NCBI GenBank assembly: GCA_040384645.1
Contig: JAZKIX010000115.1
Location: 1-64,000, forward strand
DNA: 64,000 nt
Source: JAZKIX01 sp040384645
GTDB taxonomy: Bacteria > Pseudomonadota > Gammaproteobacteria > Burkholderiales > Burkholderiaceae_D
Reading direction: 5' to 3'
Shown here one piece after another: positions 8,798-17,767 of this stretch. The notes under the pieces are model-generated. The model was not told where the DNA came from. It saw nothing but the letters and a program-made list of their open reading frames with translations, and ran no database searches. Within the stretch, counting starts at the first letter, position 1, and the number at the start of each line of letters is the position of its first letter. Both the position numbers and the translations under genes were made by a program.

Positions 8798-8827
8798 GAC
8801 GTACTTGGACTTCTTAAAACATGATCT

Positions 8828-8912
8828 TGGTGCCGAGAGCCGGAATCGAACCGGCACGCCTTTCAGCGCGGGATTTTGAGTCCCGTGCGTCTACCTATTC
8901 CGCCATCTCGGC
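8828..8912 (-). tRNA. tRNA-Leu (anticodon CAA)
   Basis: An 85-nt class II tRNA read on the minus strand. The acceptor stem pairs GCCGAGA with TCTCGGC followed by an encoded CCA, the T-loop reads GGTTCGATTCC, and there is an extended variable arm. The anticodon stem CGGGA/TCCCG encloses the loop CTCAAAA, giving anticodon CAA (decodes UUG). It stands alone with its own terminator. Confidence 0.97.
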
Positions 8913-9027
8913 AACGCGGACGAATTATCGCTGAAACGTCTTACTTTCGCAACCCTCAATAGCGCGAATTGGTAAAAATATGGCGGTTTTAGCATAGCTC
9001 GTTCCATCAATTTATAGATTGATGAAG

Positions 9028-9980
9028 TTATAACTGTCGGGCGTTTCGACCGACAAGACGCGTCCCAAGAGTAATGGCGCCTAATGCAATAGCACCGGCA
9101 ATAATACCGACGATCGCGTCTACGATAACAGGCAATAATGTAGTCAATAACGCGCCGATGCCGGCAACAGAGGCCACATTTTGCGCAATGTTATCGGACA
9201 AGTGGTGCAACACCGGTATGCCGTGCGTCAAGATGCCTCCACCTACCATGAACATAGCAGCGGTGCCGACGACAGACAGCGTCTTCATTAAATACGGTGC
9301 GCCAAGCAACAATGCGCGCCCGATATTTTGTACAAATTTGCCCGATTTCTCACTTAGATGTAATCCAATATCGTCCAGCTTGACGATACCGGCGACCAAG
9401 CCGTAGACACCAACGGTCATGATCAATGCAATACCTGATACGACGGCAATTTGTTGAGTGAAAGATGCTGCCGTTACGGTACCCAGTGCGATGACGATAA
9501 TTTCTGCCGAGAGGATGAAGTCGGTGCGGATGGCGCCTTTGATTTTGTCTTTTTCAAAAGCGACCATATCAATGGCTGGATTAGCAATCGCTTGTGCCAG
9601 CACCGCATGATGTTGTGCTGCATTTGCAACCGTGTCTCGATGCAAGTAGGTGTGTGCTAGTTTTTCAACACCTTCGTAACAAAGATAGATGCCGCCCAGC
9701 ATCAATAATGGCGTTACAGCCCATGGAGCGAATGCGCTGATTGCGAGTGCGGTCGGTACCAGTATAAGTTTATTCTTAAACGATCCTTTTGCCACGGCCC
9801 AAACTACAGGCAACTCACGATTAGGATCGACCCCTGACACTTGTTTTGCATTGAGAGCCAGATCGTCGCCTAGCACACCAGCTGTTTTTTTTGCTGCCAC
9901 TTTGGTCATGAGCGCAACATCGTCAAGTATGCTGNNNNNNNNNNNNNNNNNNACAACGCGAAAAAACTGGATCCAGCCAT
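9028..9980 (-). CDS. DUF808 (YedI-type) inner-membrane protein, interrupted by an assembly gap
   Basis: A DUF808 family protein of about 315 residues, function unknown, with many hydrophobic segments. The true N-terminus MAGSSFFAL is read from 9980 leftward, then an 18-N run (9935-9952) intervenes, then SILDDVALMTKVAAKKTAGV continues to the stop. DUF808 proteins normally read MAGSS..ALLDDIA.LLDDVALMTKVAAKKT, so the two pieces belong to one gene. The N count does not keep the frame, so the gap length is nominal; about 13 bases are expected. Confidence 0.9.
9935..9952. other. assembly gap (18 N) in the DUF808 gene
   Basis: Flanking coding sequence is colinear with DUF808 proteins and the N count breaks the frame, so the stated size is not the true size. 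Confidence 0.9.
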
Positions 9981-10104
9981 GAGAGAAAACCCTTCATTAG
10001 ATAAGAAGAAATTTGGTTAAATACGTTATTGATACAGATCCTCGATTGTCATAAACCTGTACTTAGGCAATACAGTGGGCAATTATCGTAGAGTTGCCGA
10101 AGAA

Positions 10105-10197
10105 ATGGAAAATCCAGACGAAAAAATGTTTGCTTTGTGTGTGCGAACGTACCGATCTGACAGTGCCACTTGGGTACAGTACAGCCGTCTCCTCTGA
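10105..10197 (+). CDS. candidate 30-residue small protein with adjacent terminator
   Basis: The frame starts MENPDEKMFALCVRTYRSD and ends with TGA 20 bp before a strong terminator (10218-10250). A GTG 33 bases upstream in the same frame would give about 40 residues. Purine-rich sequence (GAAGAA) abuts the ATG rather than sitting at ideal spacing. The terminator indicates that something is transcribed rightward here; it could equally be a small RNA. Confidence 0.28.
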   Translation: MENPDEKMFALCVRTYRSDSATWVQYSRLL

Positions 10198-10217
10198 TTC
10201 TTCGCGGAATTGGATTT

Positions 10218-10250
10218 AGCCCGCTGCCGTAAGGCTGGCGGGCTTTTTTT
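10218..10250 (+). terminator. Rho-independent terminator
   Basis: Hairpin AGCCCGC / GCGGGCT with an inner GCC/GGC pair and GTAA loop, followed by seven or more T residues. No recognised gene precedes it on the plus strand, which points to a short transcript in 9981-10217. Confidence 0.8.
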
Positions 10251-10313
10251 CGAGCTGGTCTTGCGTTGGCCAAATGCAATCGACTTTCTATGCACTACTT
10301 TCATGAGGATTTT

Positions 10314-10556
10314 ATGCAAACCATATTCAAGGATGAATACACGCGCCGTGTCAGCGGCGAAATTTTTACCTATGAGGCAAGCCATGATTCTGGCAAAAAC
10401 GTACAGTGGCGTGCCCGAATATTTTTGAATGGCGATTTAAAGGGCGAGCCGAGCGGCTCGATTGTGGACAATACTCTTACTGGAAATGATTTACGGCAAT
10501 ATGTTGTCAGTTATATCGAGAGCATTATCGAGCGCGGGCTCGGCATTGATGAATAG
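10314..10556 (+). CDS. hypothetical protein, 80 residues
   Basis: The start ATG at 10314 (MQTIFKDEYTRRVSGEIFTY) is preceded by GAGG at 10305-10308. The product is small, acidic and soluble, with a probable beta-rich N-terminal half (EIFTYEASHDSGKNVQWRAR) and a helical C-terminus (DLRQYVVSYIESIIERGLG). I do not recognise the family. It lies just past a terminator, so it has its own promoter, and converges with tal 60 bp downstream. Confidence 0.65.
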   Translation: MQTIFKDEYTRRVSGEIFTYEASHDSGKNVQWRARIFLNGDLKGEPSGSIVDNTLTGNDLRQYVVSYIESIIERGLGIDE

Positions 10557-10615
10557 TTCATCGTTGATTATTTTTTGTATGGACTTGATTAAAATCAATC
10601 GCTGCCTTGAAACGG

Positions 10616-11551
10616 TCAGTGTAACTCTTCAATCATTTTGTCCAACTTGACCGAATCCGCACAGAAGGCGCGGATACCTTCGGCTAATTTTTCGGTCGCC
10701 ATTGCGTCTTCGTTAAGGTGAAAGCGGAAGGATTTTTCGTCGACGGATAGCTTGGCGATTTCGGTGGATTGTGCTTCTGTCACGCTCAGTTTACGCATCA
10801 GTGGCGCCTCCGATTCCAGCAGTTTCTGCAACAGCTCAGGGCTGATGGTCAACAGGTCGCAACCGGCCAATTCAGTGACCTGGGACACGGAGCGAAAGCT
10901 GGCGCCCATCACTTCGGTGTTGTAATTAAATTTCCGGTAGTAGTTGTAAATACGTTTTACCGATTGCACGCCGGGATCCTCGGCGCCTGCATATTCTTGT
11001 CCGGTCGATTTCTTGTACCAGTCATAGATGCGGCCCACAAACGGCGAAATAAGTTGCGCGCCGGCGTCAGCGCAAGCGATGGCTTGCGGGAGACCGAACA
11101 GCAAGGTCATATTGCAACGGATACCTTCTTTTTCTAGCACTTCAGCCGCGCGAATACCTTCCCAGGTCGATGCAATCTTGATCAGGATGCGTTCGCGCGC
11201 GATCCCTGCTGCTTGATATAGGGCGATCAATTCCCGCCCTTTGGCGATGGTGCCGGCGGTATCGAATGAGAGGCGGGCGTCGGTTTCGGTCGAGACCCGG
11301 CCGGGGATGATTTTAAGAATTTCTACGCCGAATGCCACCAATAAATGGTCGACCACTCGTTCGATCGGTTTGCCAACGTGATCGCGCACCGCAGCTTCCA
11401 GCAAGGGTTTGTATTCAGCCTTTTGCACTGCCTTAAGAATTAGCGAGGGGTTAGTGGTGGCATCGCGTGGCGTATAGGCTTTGATCGCCTGGAAATCGCC
11501 GGTATCGGCGACGACAGTGGTGTATTGCTTGAGCTGTTCGAGTTGGTTCAT
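10616..11551 (-). CDS. tal: transaldolase
   Basis: A 311-residue class 1 transaldolase, moving a dihydroxyacetone unit between sedoheptulose-7-P and glyceraldehyde-3-P in the non-oxidative pentose phosphate pathway. It begins MNQLEQLKQYTTVVADTGDF. The Schiff-base lysine is in RILIKIASTWEGIRAAE, and the DATTNPSLIL motif lies near residue 33. Length agrees with TalB. It ends the minus-strand run of carbohydrate genes, 124 bp beyond hexR. Confidence 0.95.
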   Translation of the reverse strand: MNQLEQLKQYTTVVADTGDFQAIKAYTPRDATTNPSLILKAVQKAEYKPLLEAAVRDHVGKPIERVVDHLLVAFGVEILKIIPGRVSTETDARLSFDTAGTIAKGRELIALYQAAGIARERILIKIASTWEGIRAAEVLEKEGIRCNMTLLFGLPQAIACADAGAQLISPFVGRIYDWYKKSTGQEYAGAEDPGVQSVKRIYNYYRKFNYNTEVMGASFRSVSQVTELAGCDLLTISPELLQKLLESEAPLMRKLSVTEAQSTEIAKLSVDEKSFRFHLNEDAMATEKLAEGIRAFCADSVKLDKMIEELH

Positions 11552-11675
11552 GGCGATGGCGGCGAAAGAAGGGTGAACGAAGCGAATTGAACGACAGTCG
11601 GTTTATTGTACCCAATCGCGACCTTCAATACGCCTGGAAAATGGCTGCCGCATGCGTTAGGGCAATTACCGGAAT

Positions 11676-12530
11676 TTAACCGATTAGCGAATCGAATTGC
11701 ATATTGAATTCTTGCAGTGCTTTCTGGGCATTCTGCATTTTTTTGCGGAATTCCGGTCCGCGCTTGAGCGCCAGCCCGACCGCGAGAATATCAATTACGA
11801 CCAAATGCGCCAGCCGCGCCGAGATCGGCGTGTAGGGATCGGTGTTGAACACCAGATCGATTGGAATGAGCACCGTCGCCAGATCGGCCAATGCGGTGCC
11901 GCTGGGCGCCAGTACGATGATGTCGGCGCCGCCTTTGCGTGCCAGTTGGGCGCTGCGCACCAGTGCCGGATTATTGCCGCGTTGCGAGATGGCGACCAAG
12001 GCGTCACCATTACGCAGTAAGGACGCCGCGATACTGTGGATGTCCGGGTCCGAATACGCTACTGTCGGCACGCCGGAACGAAAGAATTTGTGCTGCGCAT
12101 CGGTGGCGACAATGCCGGACGTACCCTGGCCATAAAACTCGATCTTGTTGGCATGCGCCAAAATATCCAGCGCCCGTTGTATGGCGTCGGGATTGAGCGA
12201 ATTGCGCAGGTCGAGCAGGGTATTGATGGAGCGGCTACAAATCTTGATCACCAGATCGGAGGCCAGATCGTCTTGGGTCGGTTGTTCGCTTGCACCGGGC
12301 AAGGCCAGCGCCAGACTTTGCGCCAGTTTCATCTTGAATTCTTGCCAGCCGTCGTAGCCGATGGTGCGGCAAAAGCGCACCACCGTTGGCTCCGACACTT
12401 GCGCGCTGCGCGCCAGTGCCGTGATGTTTTCAGCTACGATCAGTTGTGGTTTTTCCAGTACCGCCAGCGCTACTTTACGCTCTGATTTAGAGAGCGAATC
12501 GAGTTGCGTGCGGATGGAATCGAGTAACAC
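11676..12530 (-). CDS. hexR: HexR-type RpiR-family regulator of the Entner-Doudoroff pathway
   Basis: 284 residues: an N-terminal RpiR helix-turn-helix (VSEPTVVRFCRTIGYDGWQEFK) and a C-terminal SIS sugar-phosphate domain (about 120-260, GQGTSGIVATDAQHKFFR). HexR proteins repress zwf/edd/glk/gap genes and are released by KDPG. The start codon is GTG placed immediately after the zwf TAA (TAAGTG), so it is cotranscribed and probably translationally coupled. Candidate boxes lie upstream of zwf, so it would control its own operon. Confidence 0.9.
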   Translation of the reverse strand: MLLDSIRTQLDSLSKSERKVALAVLEKPQLIVAENITALARSAQVSEPTVVRFCRTIGYDGWQEFKMKLAQSLALALPGASEQPTQDDLASDLVIKICSRSINTLLDLRNSLNPDAIQRALDILAHANKIEFYGQGTSGIVATDAQHKFFRSGVPTVAYSDPDIHSIAASLLRNGDALVAISQRGNNPALVRSAQLARKGGADIIVLAPSGTALADLATVLIPIDLVFNTDPYTPISARLAHLVVIDILAVGLALKRGPEFRKKMQNAQKALQEFNMQFDSLIG

Positions 12531-14003
12531 TTAGCCTTCCGGCAGGGCTTCTTCGCGCCATTGCAAGCCATCGCGACCGATCAGCGCGCTGGCTGCAGCC
12601 GGACCCCATGAGCCTGATGAATACGGGATAGGCTCGTTTTCCTCCTGTTCCCAGCTATTGAGTATAGGTTCGACCCATTCCCAAGCGGCTTCCAATTCGT
12701 CGCCGCGCATGAATAGGGTCAACTGGCCTCGCAAGACATCGAGCAGCAAACGCTCGTAGGCTTCCATGCGGGGGGTCTTGAAGGATTCGCGGAAATCCAG
12801 TTCCAACTCCGCTGGTTTCAGGCGCATACCATCGCCAGGGGTTTTTGCCATCAAATTCATGCGCAAACCTTCATCCGGTTGCAAGCGAATGACTAGACAG
12901 TTCGGCGTGAAACTGCCGATTGGCTGGGCAAAAATCGAATGCGGGATAGTTTTGAAACGCACCACGATTTCAGCCAGGCTGTCGGCCATCCGTTTGCCGG
13001 TACGCAGGTAAAACGGTACGCCGGCCCAGCGCCAAGTATCGATTTCGGCCTTCATCGCGACAAAAGTTTCGGTGCGCGAATGGGCTGCGGCATCCTGCTC
13101 GTCGCGGTAGCTTGGCACTGCCTTGCCTTGGACATGGCCGGAGCGGTATTGGCCGCGCACCACATTTTGTGCAATCGTGGTCGGGGTGAATTTCTTGAGC
13201 GAACGCAAGACTTGCAATTTGGCATCGCGTACGGCATCCGGTGCAATTGACACCGGCGGCTCCATCGCGACGATACACAGCAATTGCAACAAGTGGTTTT
13301 GCAACATATCGCGCAGGGCGCCAGAGGTATCGTAATAGCCCATGCGATTTCCGACGCCAAGTTCTTCAGCGATGGTGATCTGGACGTCAGAAATCCATTC
13401 GCGGCGCCACAGCGGTTCAAACAAGATGTTGCCGAAACGCAAGGCCAGCAGGTTTTGTACGGTTTCTTTGCCGAGGTAATGGTCGATACGATAAATTTGC
13501 GATTCAGCAAATACCTGGCCGACTTCGGCATTGATTTGTTTGGCGCTGGCCAGATCGCGGCCAAGCGGTTTTTCCAGCACCACGCGCGAATTCGGCGTGG
13601 ACAGACTATGCGATGCCAGGTTGTGGCAAATTTTGGAGAAAATATGCGGTGGCGTTGCCAGGTAAAATACGCGTGTCAGCGTGGCATCGGTGCGTAACGC
13701 TTCCACCAGCGTATGGTAGGTCGCGGCATCGGTCGCATCGAGCGAGACATAGATAATGCGGGAGCAAAACTGGCGCCACAGGGCGTCGCTAAAGGTGGCC
13801 GGCTTGATATGCTGCTTGGCATTGGCATCGACACTTTTCAGGAACTCGTCCTGACTCCAGGCATGACGGCCGACGCAGATAATGCGTGAACCGGGCGGCA
13901 AATCCTTGGCGAAATCACGCGCATACATGGAAGGAAGCAGCTTGCGCATCGACAAATCGCCGCTGCCGCCGAATATAACCAGGTCAAAATCGAGAAGGGC
14001 CAT
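12531..14003 (-). CDS. zwf: glucose-6-phosphate 1-dehydrogenase
   Basis: 490 residues with the N-terminal nucleotide-binding motif FGGSGDLSMRKLLPS and the active-site signature RIDHYLGKETVQNLLALRF. It oxidises glucose-6-P to 6-phosphogluconolactone, feeding the Entner-Doudoroff and pentose phosphate routes. It is the first gene of a zwf-hexR operon. Two HexR-like boxes lie 137-183 bp upstream of its start. Confidence 0.96.
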   Translation of the reverse strand: MALLDFDLVIFGGSGDLSMRKLLPSMYARDFAKDLPPGSRIICVGRHAWSQDEFLKSVDANAKQHIKPATFSDALWRQFCSRIIYVSLDATDAATYHTLVEALRTDATLTRVFYLATPPHIFSKICHNLASHSLSTPNSRVVLEKPLGRDLASAKQINAEVGQVFAESQIYRIDHYLGKETVQNLLALRFGNILFEPLWRREWISDVQITIAEELGVGNRMGYYDTSGALRDMLQNHLLQLLCIVAMEPPVSIAPDAVRDAKLQVLRSLKKFTPTTIAQNVVRGQYRSGHVQGKAVPSYRDEQDAAAHSRTETFVAMKAEIDTWRWAGVPFYLRTGKRMADSLAEIVVRFKTIPHSIFAQPIGSFTPNCLVIRLQPDEGLRMNLMAKTPGDGMRLKPAELELDFRESFKTPRMEAYERLLLDVLRGQLTLFMRGDELEAAWEWVEPILNSWEQEENEPIPYSSGSWGPAAASALIGRDGLQWREEALPEG

Positions 14004-14139
14004 GATAATAAAATGTATACAAAAAGTGGGTACGCAGGAATTTGATCGCCCTATGACGGCTGCGATTCAAACTCCAACATGGGGCCATGTCTTGAATCTG
14101 TGCAAAAAGCGCGATTGAAAATCATGGATTGGGGGAATT

Positions 14140-14186
14140 TGTAAATTTACTACTTGAAAACATGCGTTGCGATTAATTTTACTACA
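14140..14186 (-). promoter_or_regulatory. two candidate HexR boxes upstream of zwf
   Basis: TGTAAATTTACTACT (14140-14154) and, on the minus strand, TGTAGTAAAATTAATC (14171-14186). The TGTAGTrAAATT core recurs before edd, pgi and glk in this window. This fits known HexR control of zwf; the binding itself is inferred. Confidence 0.6.
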
Positions 14187-14251
14187 AAATTCGCACGGCC
14201 CTCCAGCCTCGGGCGATGCGCACGCAAACTTTTGACCAGGCAAGCCGGCAC

Positions 14252-16165
14252 TTAGTCGAGCTGGGTCCGTGCTTTGGGCGCTTTGCGCTGGCTATGCATC
14301 ACAATTTCCTGATCCGGATCAAGTAGTTGCGATGCAGGAACGTCCATTCTGTTCTTGGCCAAGCTGATTGACAAGATATCGATCACGATCAGTTGTAAAA
14401 GCCGCACCACCATCGGAATGTATTGCAAATCACCTTCTTCGTGATTGACATTGAGTGCTACATCCGCCAGCTTGGTCAGGGGAGAGCCAGTCGGGCTGAT
14501 GGTGATCAGCTTGGCCCCGCCGGCACGGGCGGCGCGGGCAGTTTCCAGCAGAGTTTCTGGCTGGCCCGAGCGTGAAATCGCCAGCGCCACGTCGGTTTCC
14601 TGCAACAGGCTGGCGCTCATGAGCTGGTTTTGCATGTCGGGGAAATAACTGGCGCGCACCCCCAGATGCAGCAACTTCTTTAACGCATCCTCGGCGACCA
14701 TCTGCGCCGATCCGATGCACAGGATTTCGACCCGGTGCGCGCGATGGATCAAGTCCACTGCAGTGCTGACCGCCTGCGAATCGATGGTGTCGCGAAATGC
14801 CATGGCGGCATAGGCGCTGTTGGACAAGACCTTATCGCTCACTTCGGCCGTGCTGTCGGTGTGCTTGATTTGCGAATGGGCAATCGCAATCGGGCCGGTC
14901 AGGCCAGCCGCCAGCTTGAGCTTAAATTCGGCCAGACCCTGCAATTTAAGCGAGCGGCAAAAGCGCATCACGGTAGGTTGGCTGACGCCAGCCAGGCGAG
15001 CAATTTCGGCAATCGGCGACGATAAGACCGCGCGTGGTTCTTTTAATACCCAGTCGGCCACCCGGCGCTCAGAGGGGCTCATGTGTTGGCGTGCCTGATT
15101 GACCGCATCGAGTATCGGCGTGGTACCGGACTTGACGCGCAAGCGGTCGTGGAGGATGGCAGAAACACCCAGAAAGGTCGGATTTTCGCCCGTGATCAGA
15201 TACGTCGGAATTTGTGCCAGATAGGCGCTAAAGCGGCCCTTGTCTTCAAAACGCTGGCGAAAGCGCGACTGGTCGAAACGGTTGCCAAAGCGCTGCACAA
15301 TCCCGCCCCCAATATAGATGCCACCTAGCGCACCCAGGGTCAAGGCCAAGTTGGATGCCACGGTGCCGAGCATGGCGCAAAAAGTATCAAGCACTTGGCT
15401 GCAGATGGCGCATTCGTTGTTCAAGGCGCGGCGTGTGATTTCTTCAGCTGGCAGCGCTATCACGTCAATCCGTCCTTTCAATTCTGCAATTGCCAGATAC
15501 ATCAGTTCCAGCCCCATGCCTGACAGCAGGCGTTCGCTGGAAACATGGTCGTAACGCCGCATGGCGTATTGCAAAATGGCGATTTCGCAGGCGTCGCGCG
15601 GACAAAATGAGGTATGTCCGCCTTCACTGCCCAAAGCGATCCAGCGGTCATCGGCCGGGATCGCGCCTGATGTACCCAGGCCGGTACCAGAACCGAGCAA
15701 ACCGATCACGCTGTCGGGACGGGCGATGCCGCCGCCGATACCCCGGATCTGGTCTGGCCGCAGGCGCGCAATGGCCATCGCCAGTGCCGTGAAATCGTTG
15801 ATGATCACCAGCGTATGCAAGGCCAGGCCCTGGCGCAGCGCTTCGATGGAAAAGGTCCAGTCGTGATTGGTCATCTTGACCTGGTCGCCATCAACCGGGT
15901 TGGCAATGGCAATGGCTGCGTGCCTGACACGGTCACCGCCCAATGCGACAGTTCGCGGATGGGTCAGGTAGGTGACGATGGCTTCCTGCACCGTGTCGAT
16001 CGACTTGCATAAAATCTGCGACATGCCTTCAATTTTGCCGGGCGTGGTTTCCAGCCCAAAACGCGCATTGGTGCCGCCTATATCGGCCAGCAGGCGCGGA
16101 CCGTCACTGTAGGAGACAGCGGAAATCATTGTGGCGGCAGCAGATTTAGGCAACTGAGATTGCAT
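14252..16165 (-). CDS. glk: bifunctional glucokinase / RpiR-family regulator fusion
   Basis: A 637-residue fusion. Residues about 25-345 are a ROK-independent Glk-type glucokinase (LADIGGTNARFGLE phosphate loop, IINDFTALAMAIARL, LGSGTGLGTSGAIP). Residues about 355-637 are an RpiR HTH (GVSQPTVMRFCRSLKLQGL) plus SIS domain. Such fusions are known in Burkholderiales. The enzyme makes glucose-6-P, and the regulatory half could sense a sugar phosphate. With the separate HexR at 11676, this locus carries two RpiR-type DNA-binding modules. Confidence 0.93.
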   Translation of the reverse strand: MQSQLPKSAAATMISAVSYSDGPRLLADIGGTNARFGLETTPGKIEGMSQILCKSIDTVQEAIVTYLTHPRTVALGGDRVRHAAIAIANPVDGDQVKMTNHDWTFSIEALRQGLALHTLVIINDFTALAMAIARLRPDQIRGIGGGIARPDSVIGLLGSGTGLGTSGAIPADDRWIALGSEGGHTSFCPRDACEIAILQYAMRRYDHVSSERLLSGMGLELMYLAIAELKGRIDVIALPAEEITRRALNNECAICSQVLDTFCAMLGTVASNLALTLGALGGIYIGGGIVQRFGNRFDQSRFRQRFEDKGRFSAYLAQIPTYLITGENPTFLGVSAILHDRLRVKSGTTPILDAVNQARQHMSPSERRVADWVLKEPRAVLSSPIAEIARLAGVSQPTVMRFCRSLKLQGLAEFKLKLAAGLTGPIAIAHSQIKHTDSTAEVSDKVLSNSAYAAMAFRDTIDSQAVSTAVDLIHRAHRVEILCIGSAQMVAEDALKKLLHLGVRASYFPDMQNQLMSASLLQETDVALAISRSGQPETLLETARAARAGGAKLITISPTGSPLTKLADVALNVNHEEGDLQYIPMVVRLLQLIVIDILSISLAKNRMDVPASQLLDPDQEIVMHSQRKAPKARTQLD

Positions 16166-16637
16166 GGTAACGGCGAATTGATCAGTGTCGATATCGGTTT
16201 GAAAGCGGCTTGAAATACGGCGCCAAGCACGGGAAATTTGCGCAAGGTATTTTTACAACTTAAATTGACGATGCATTATGTAGTAAAAAAACCAGATCGC
16301 AAAATTGCTACTGTGAAATCGATTTCATACTTTATTTGAGCGTGAGCATAGCTTAAAAAAAGCGGATTGAAAAACTCTTTTTATTAGTTAAATATTGCAC
16401 TTCAGACATTTGTAAGAATCGGTTCCAGCGGGGCAGGCTCTGCGGCGAGATTTATCTTCAATGTCCGCCCGACTGAACGCAATGGAATTGGCAAGACTGC
16501 CACGTCATGGCACGTATTTCATGCGATGACGTGATAGCTATATTGGATGAAATTTAATTTGNNNNNNNNNNNNNNNNNNNNNNNNNNNNNNCAGTCGGCA
16601 TGCCGGCTGGCAACAAAGCTTTGCTGGGTTGGTTTGA
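16166..16637. other. glk upstream region with a candidate HexR box and an assembly gap
   Basis: 472 bp without a supported gene. TGTAGTAAAAAAACC at 16279-16293 matches the left half of the HexR-like boxes and lies about 115 bp upstream of glk. A 30-N gap occupies 16562-16591. Between the gap and the lactonase stop is a short palindrome around CAAAGCTTTG. Confidence 0.5.
16562..16591. other. assembly gap (30 N), intergenic
   Basis: This run of N lies between the lactonase gene and glk. It interrupts no recognised coding sequence. Confidence 0.9.
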
Positions 16638-17528
16638 TTAAGTACGATAAGCGTGTTCGACCCGGCCGGCAACCTCGACCGTGAGCGACAACAGTCGGCC
16701 TGACAAAGGAAACTGCACCAATTCCGCTTCCGGCCGTTTACCAGCACTGGTGATGTACAAGGTGCGTAAATCCTCGCCGCCAAAAGCCAGCATGGTTGGG
16801 CAACGCACTGGTAAGTTAATTTCCTGCAATAGTTCACCCTGTGGCGACAGGCGTAGCAAGCGTCCGCCTTCAAACATCGCGCACCAGTACGCACCTTCGC
16901 TATCGACCGCAGCGCCATCGGGGCGGCCGCCATAGTTATTAGCCTTGTCCGTCGAGAATTGCTTGAGCAATTGGGCTGGTCCCACCGTGCCATCGGTCAG
17001 ATTGAGCGCGTGGCGCCGAATTACATGGGCCGTGGTGTCGGAATGATAAAGCGTCGTATTGTCTGGACTGAAGCCTAGTCCATTCGACACCGTGGTGCCG
17101 CCCGACCATACTTTGCGCAGGGCGCCGCGTTCCAAACAATACATTTCAGCGGCTTGCTGGTCGCGCGGTTCGTAAATGGTACCGACCCAGAAACGCCCGG
17201 CAGCATCGCAGCGGCCATCGTTGAAGCGGGTAGTGGCCGTGTCGTAGGGCGCTTTGACGATCTCGGTCAAGGTGCCAGTGGTGGTATCAAGATGCGCAAA
17301 GCCGCTGCGCAGCGCCACGATCAGGCCGCCGGTTTGCGCCCGTGCCAGCGTGGCTGGTTCGGTCGGCATCGGCCAAACCCGATGCGCGCCGCTGGCGGGG
17401 TGCAGGCGATGGATCGCCTTGCCTTCGATATCGACCCAATAAACTGCCGCTTCTTCGGGATGCCACATCGGGCATTCGCCCACTTGCATGGCTTGATCGA
17501 AAGCGACTTGGGGTGTGGAGTGGGACAT
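16638..17528 (-). CDS. SMP-30/gluconolactonase family lactonase
   Basis: A 296-residue six-bladed beta-propeller. Metal-site elements are visible: Glu in VGECPMWH near residue 18, Asn in RFNDGRCDAAGRFWVGT near 105, and Asn/Asp in VSNGLGFSPDNTTLYHSDT and GGRPDGAAVDSEGAYWCAM. The family hydrolyses sugar lactones. Embedded among zwf, edd and pgi and without a classical pgl gene nearby, it may supply lactonase activity for glucono- or 6-phosphogluconolactone. That role is inference. Confidence 0.88.
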   Translation of the reverse strand: MSHSTPQVAFDQAMQVGECPMWHPEEAAVYWVDIEGKAIHRLHPASGAHRVWPMPTEPATLARAQTGGLIVALRSGFAHLDTTTGTLTEIVKAPYDTATTRFNDGRCDAAGRFWVGTIYEPRDQQAAEMYCLERGALRKVWSGGTTVSNGLGFSPDNTTLYHSDTTAHVIRRHALNLTDGTVGPAQLLKQFSTDKANNYGGRPDGAAVDSEGAYWCAMFEGGRLLRLSPQGELLQEINLPVRCPTMLAFGGEDLRTLYITSAGKRPEAELVQFPLSGRLLSLTVEVAGRVEHAYRT

Positions 17529-17559
17529 GATTTGTGCCTTGAAAGCTAAAAAAGGTTAA

Positions 17560-17643
17560 AAATATACTGGATGGTGTATTAAATTAATGCCAATGAAAAT
17601 GTGCGGGTAATGGGGTAAATTGGCATATACCCCCTTGTTTTTA
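17560..17643 (+). repeat. dispersed 5'-hairpin/GCGGG/ATACCCCC element, copy 2
   Basis: The hairpin AATATACT...GGTGTATT forms 8 pairs with two or more G-U pairs. ATACT starts at 17564, GCGGG at 17603 and CCCCC at 17630, with the invariant spacing. It lies between the lactonase and pgi (both minus strand), 32 bp upstream of the lactonase start. Confidence 0.85.
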
Positions 17644-17700
17644 TGAATTTGTTAGGGTTGTCAGTGGTTTAATAAAACGCCGGCTCATGCAAAAATGCGT

Positions 17701-17734
17701 GCGTAGGGTACGCACGGCCCCGTGCACCCTACGC
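17701..17734 (-). terminator. long hairpin downstream of pgi, probable terminator/intergenic palindrome
   Basis: Arms GCGTAGGGT and ACCCTACGC (9 bp) enclose CACGG/CCGTG. On the minus strand the hairpin is followed by a short T run (CATTTTTGCA), so it may end the pgi transcript 34 bp past the stop. Similar TAGGGTGC...GCACCCTA palindromes are common between proteobacterial genes. Confidence 0.55.
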
Positions 17735-17767
17735 TTGCAGTCCATTAAAACTCCGCCAGCCGCGCTG

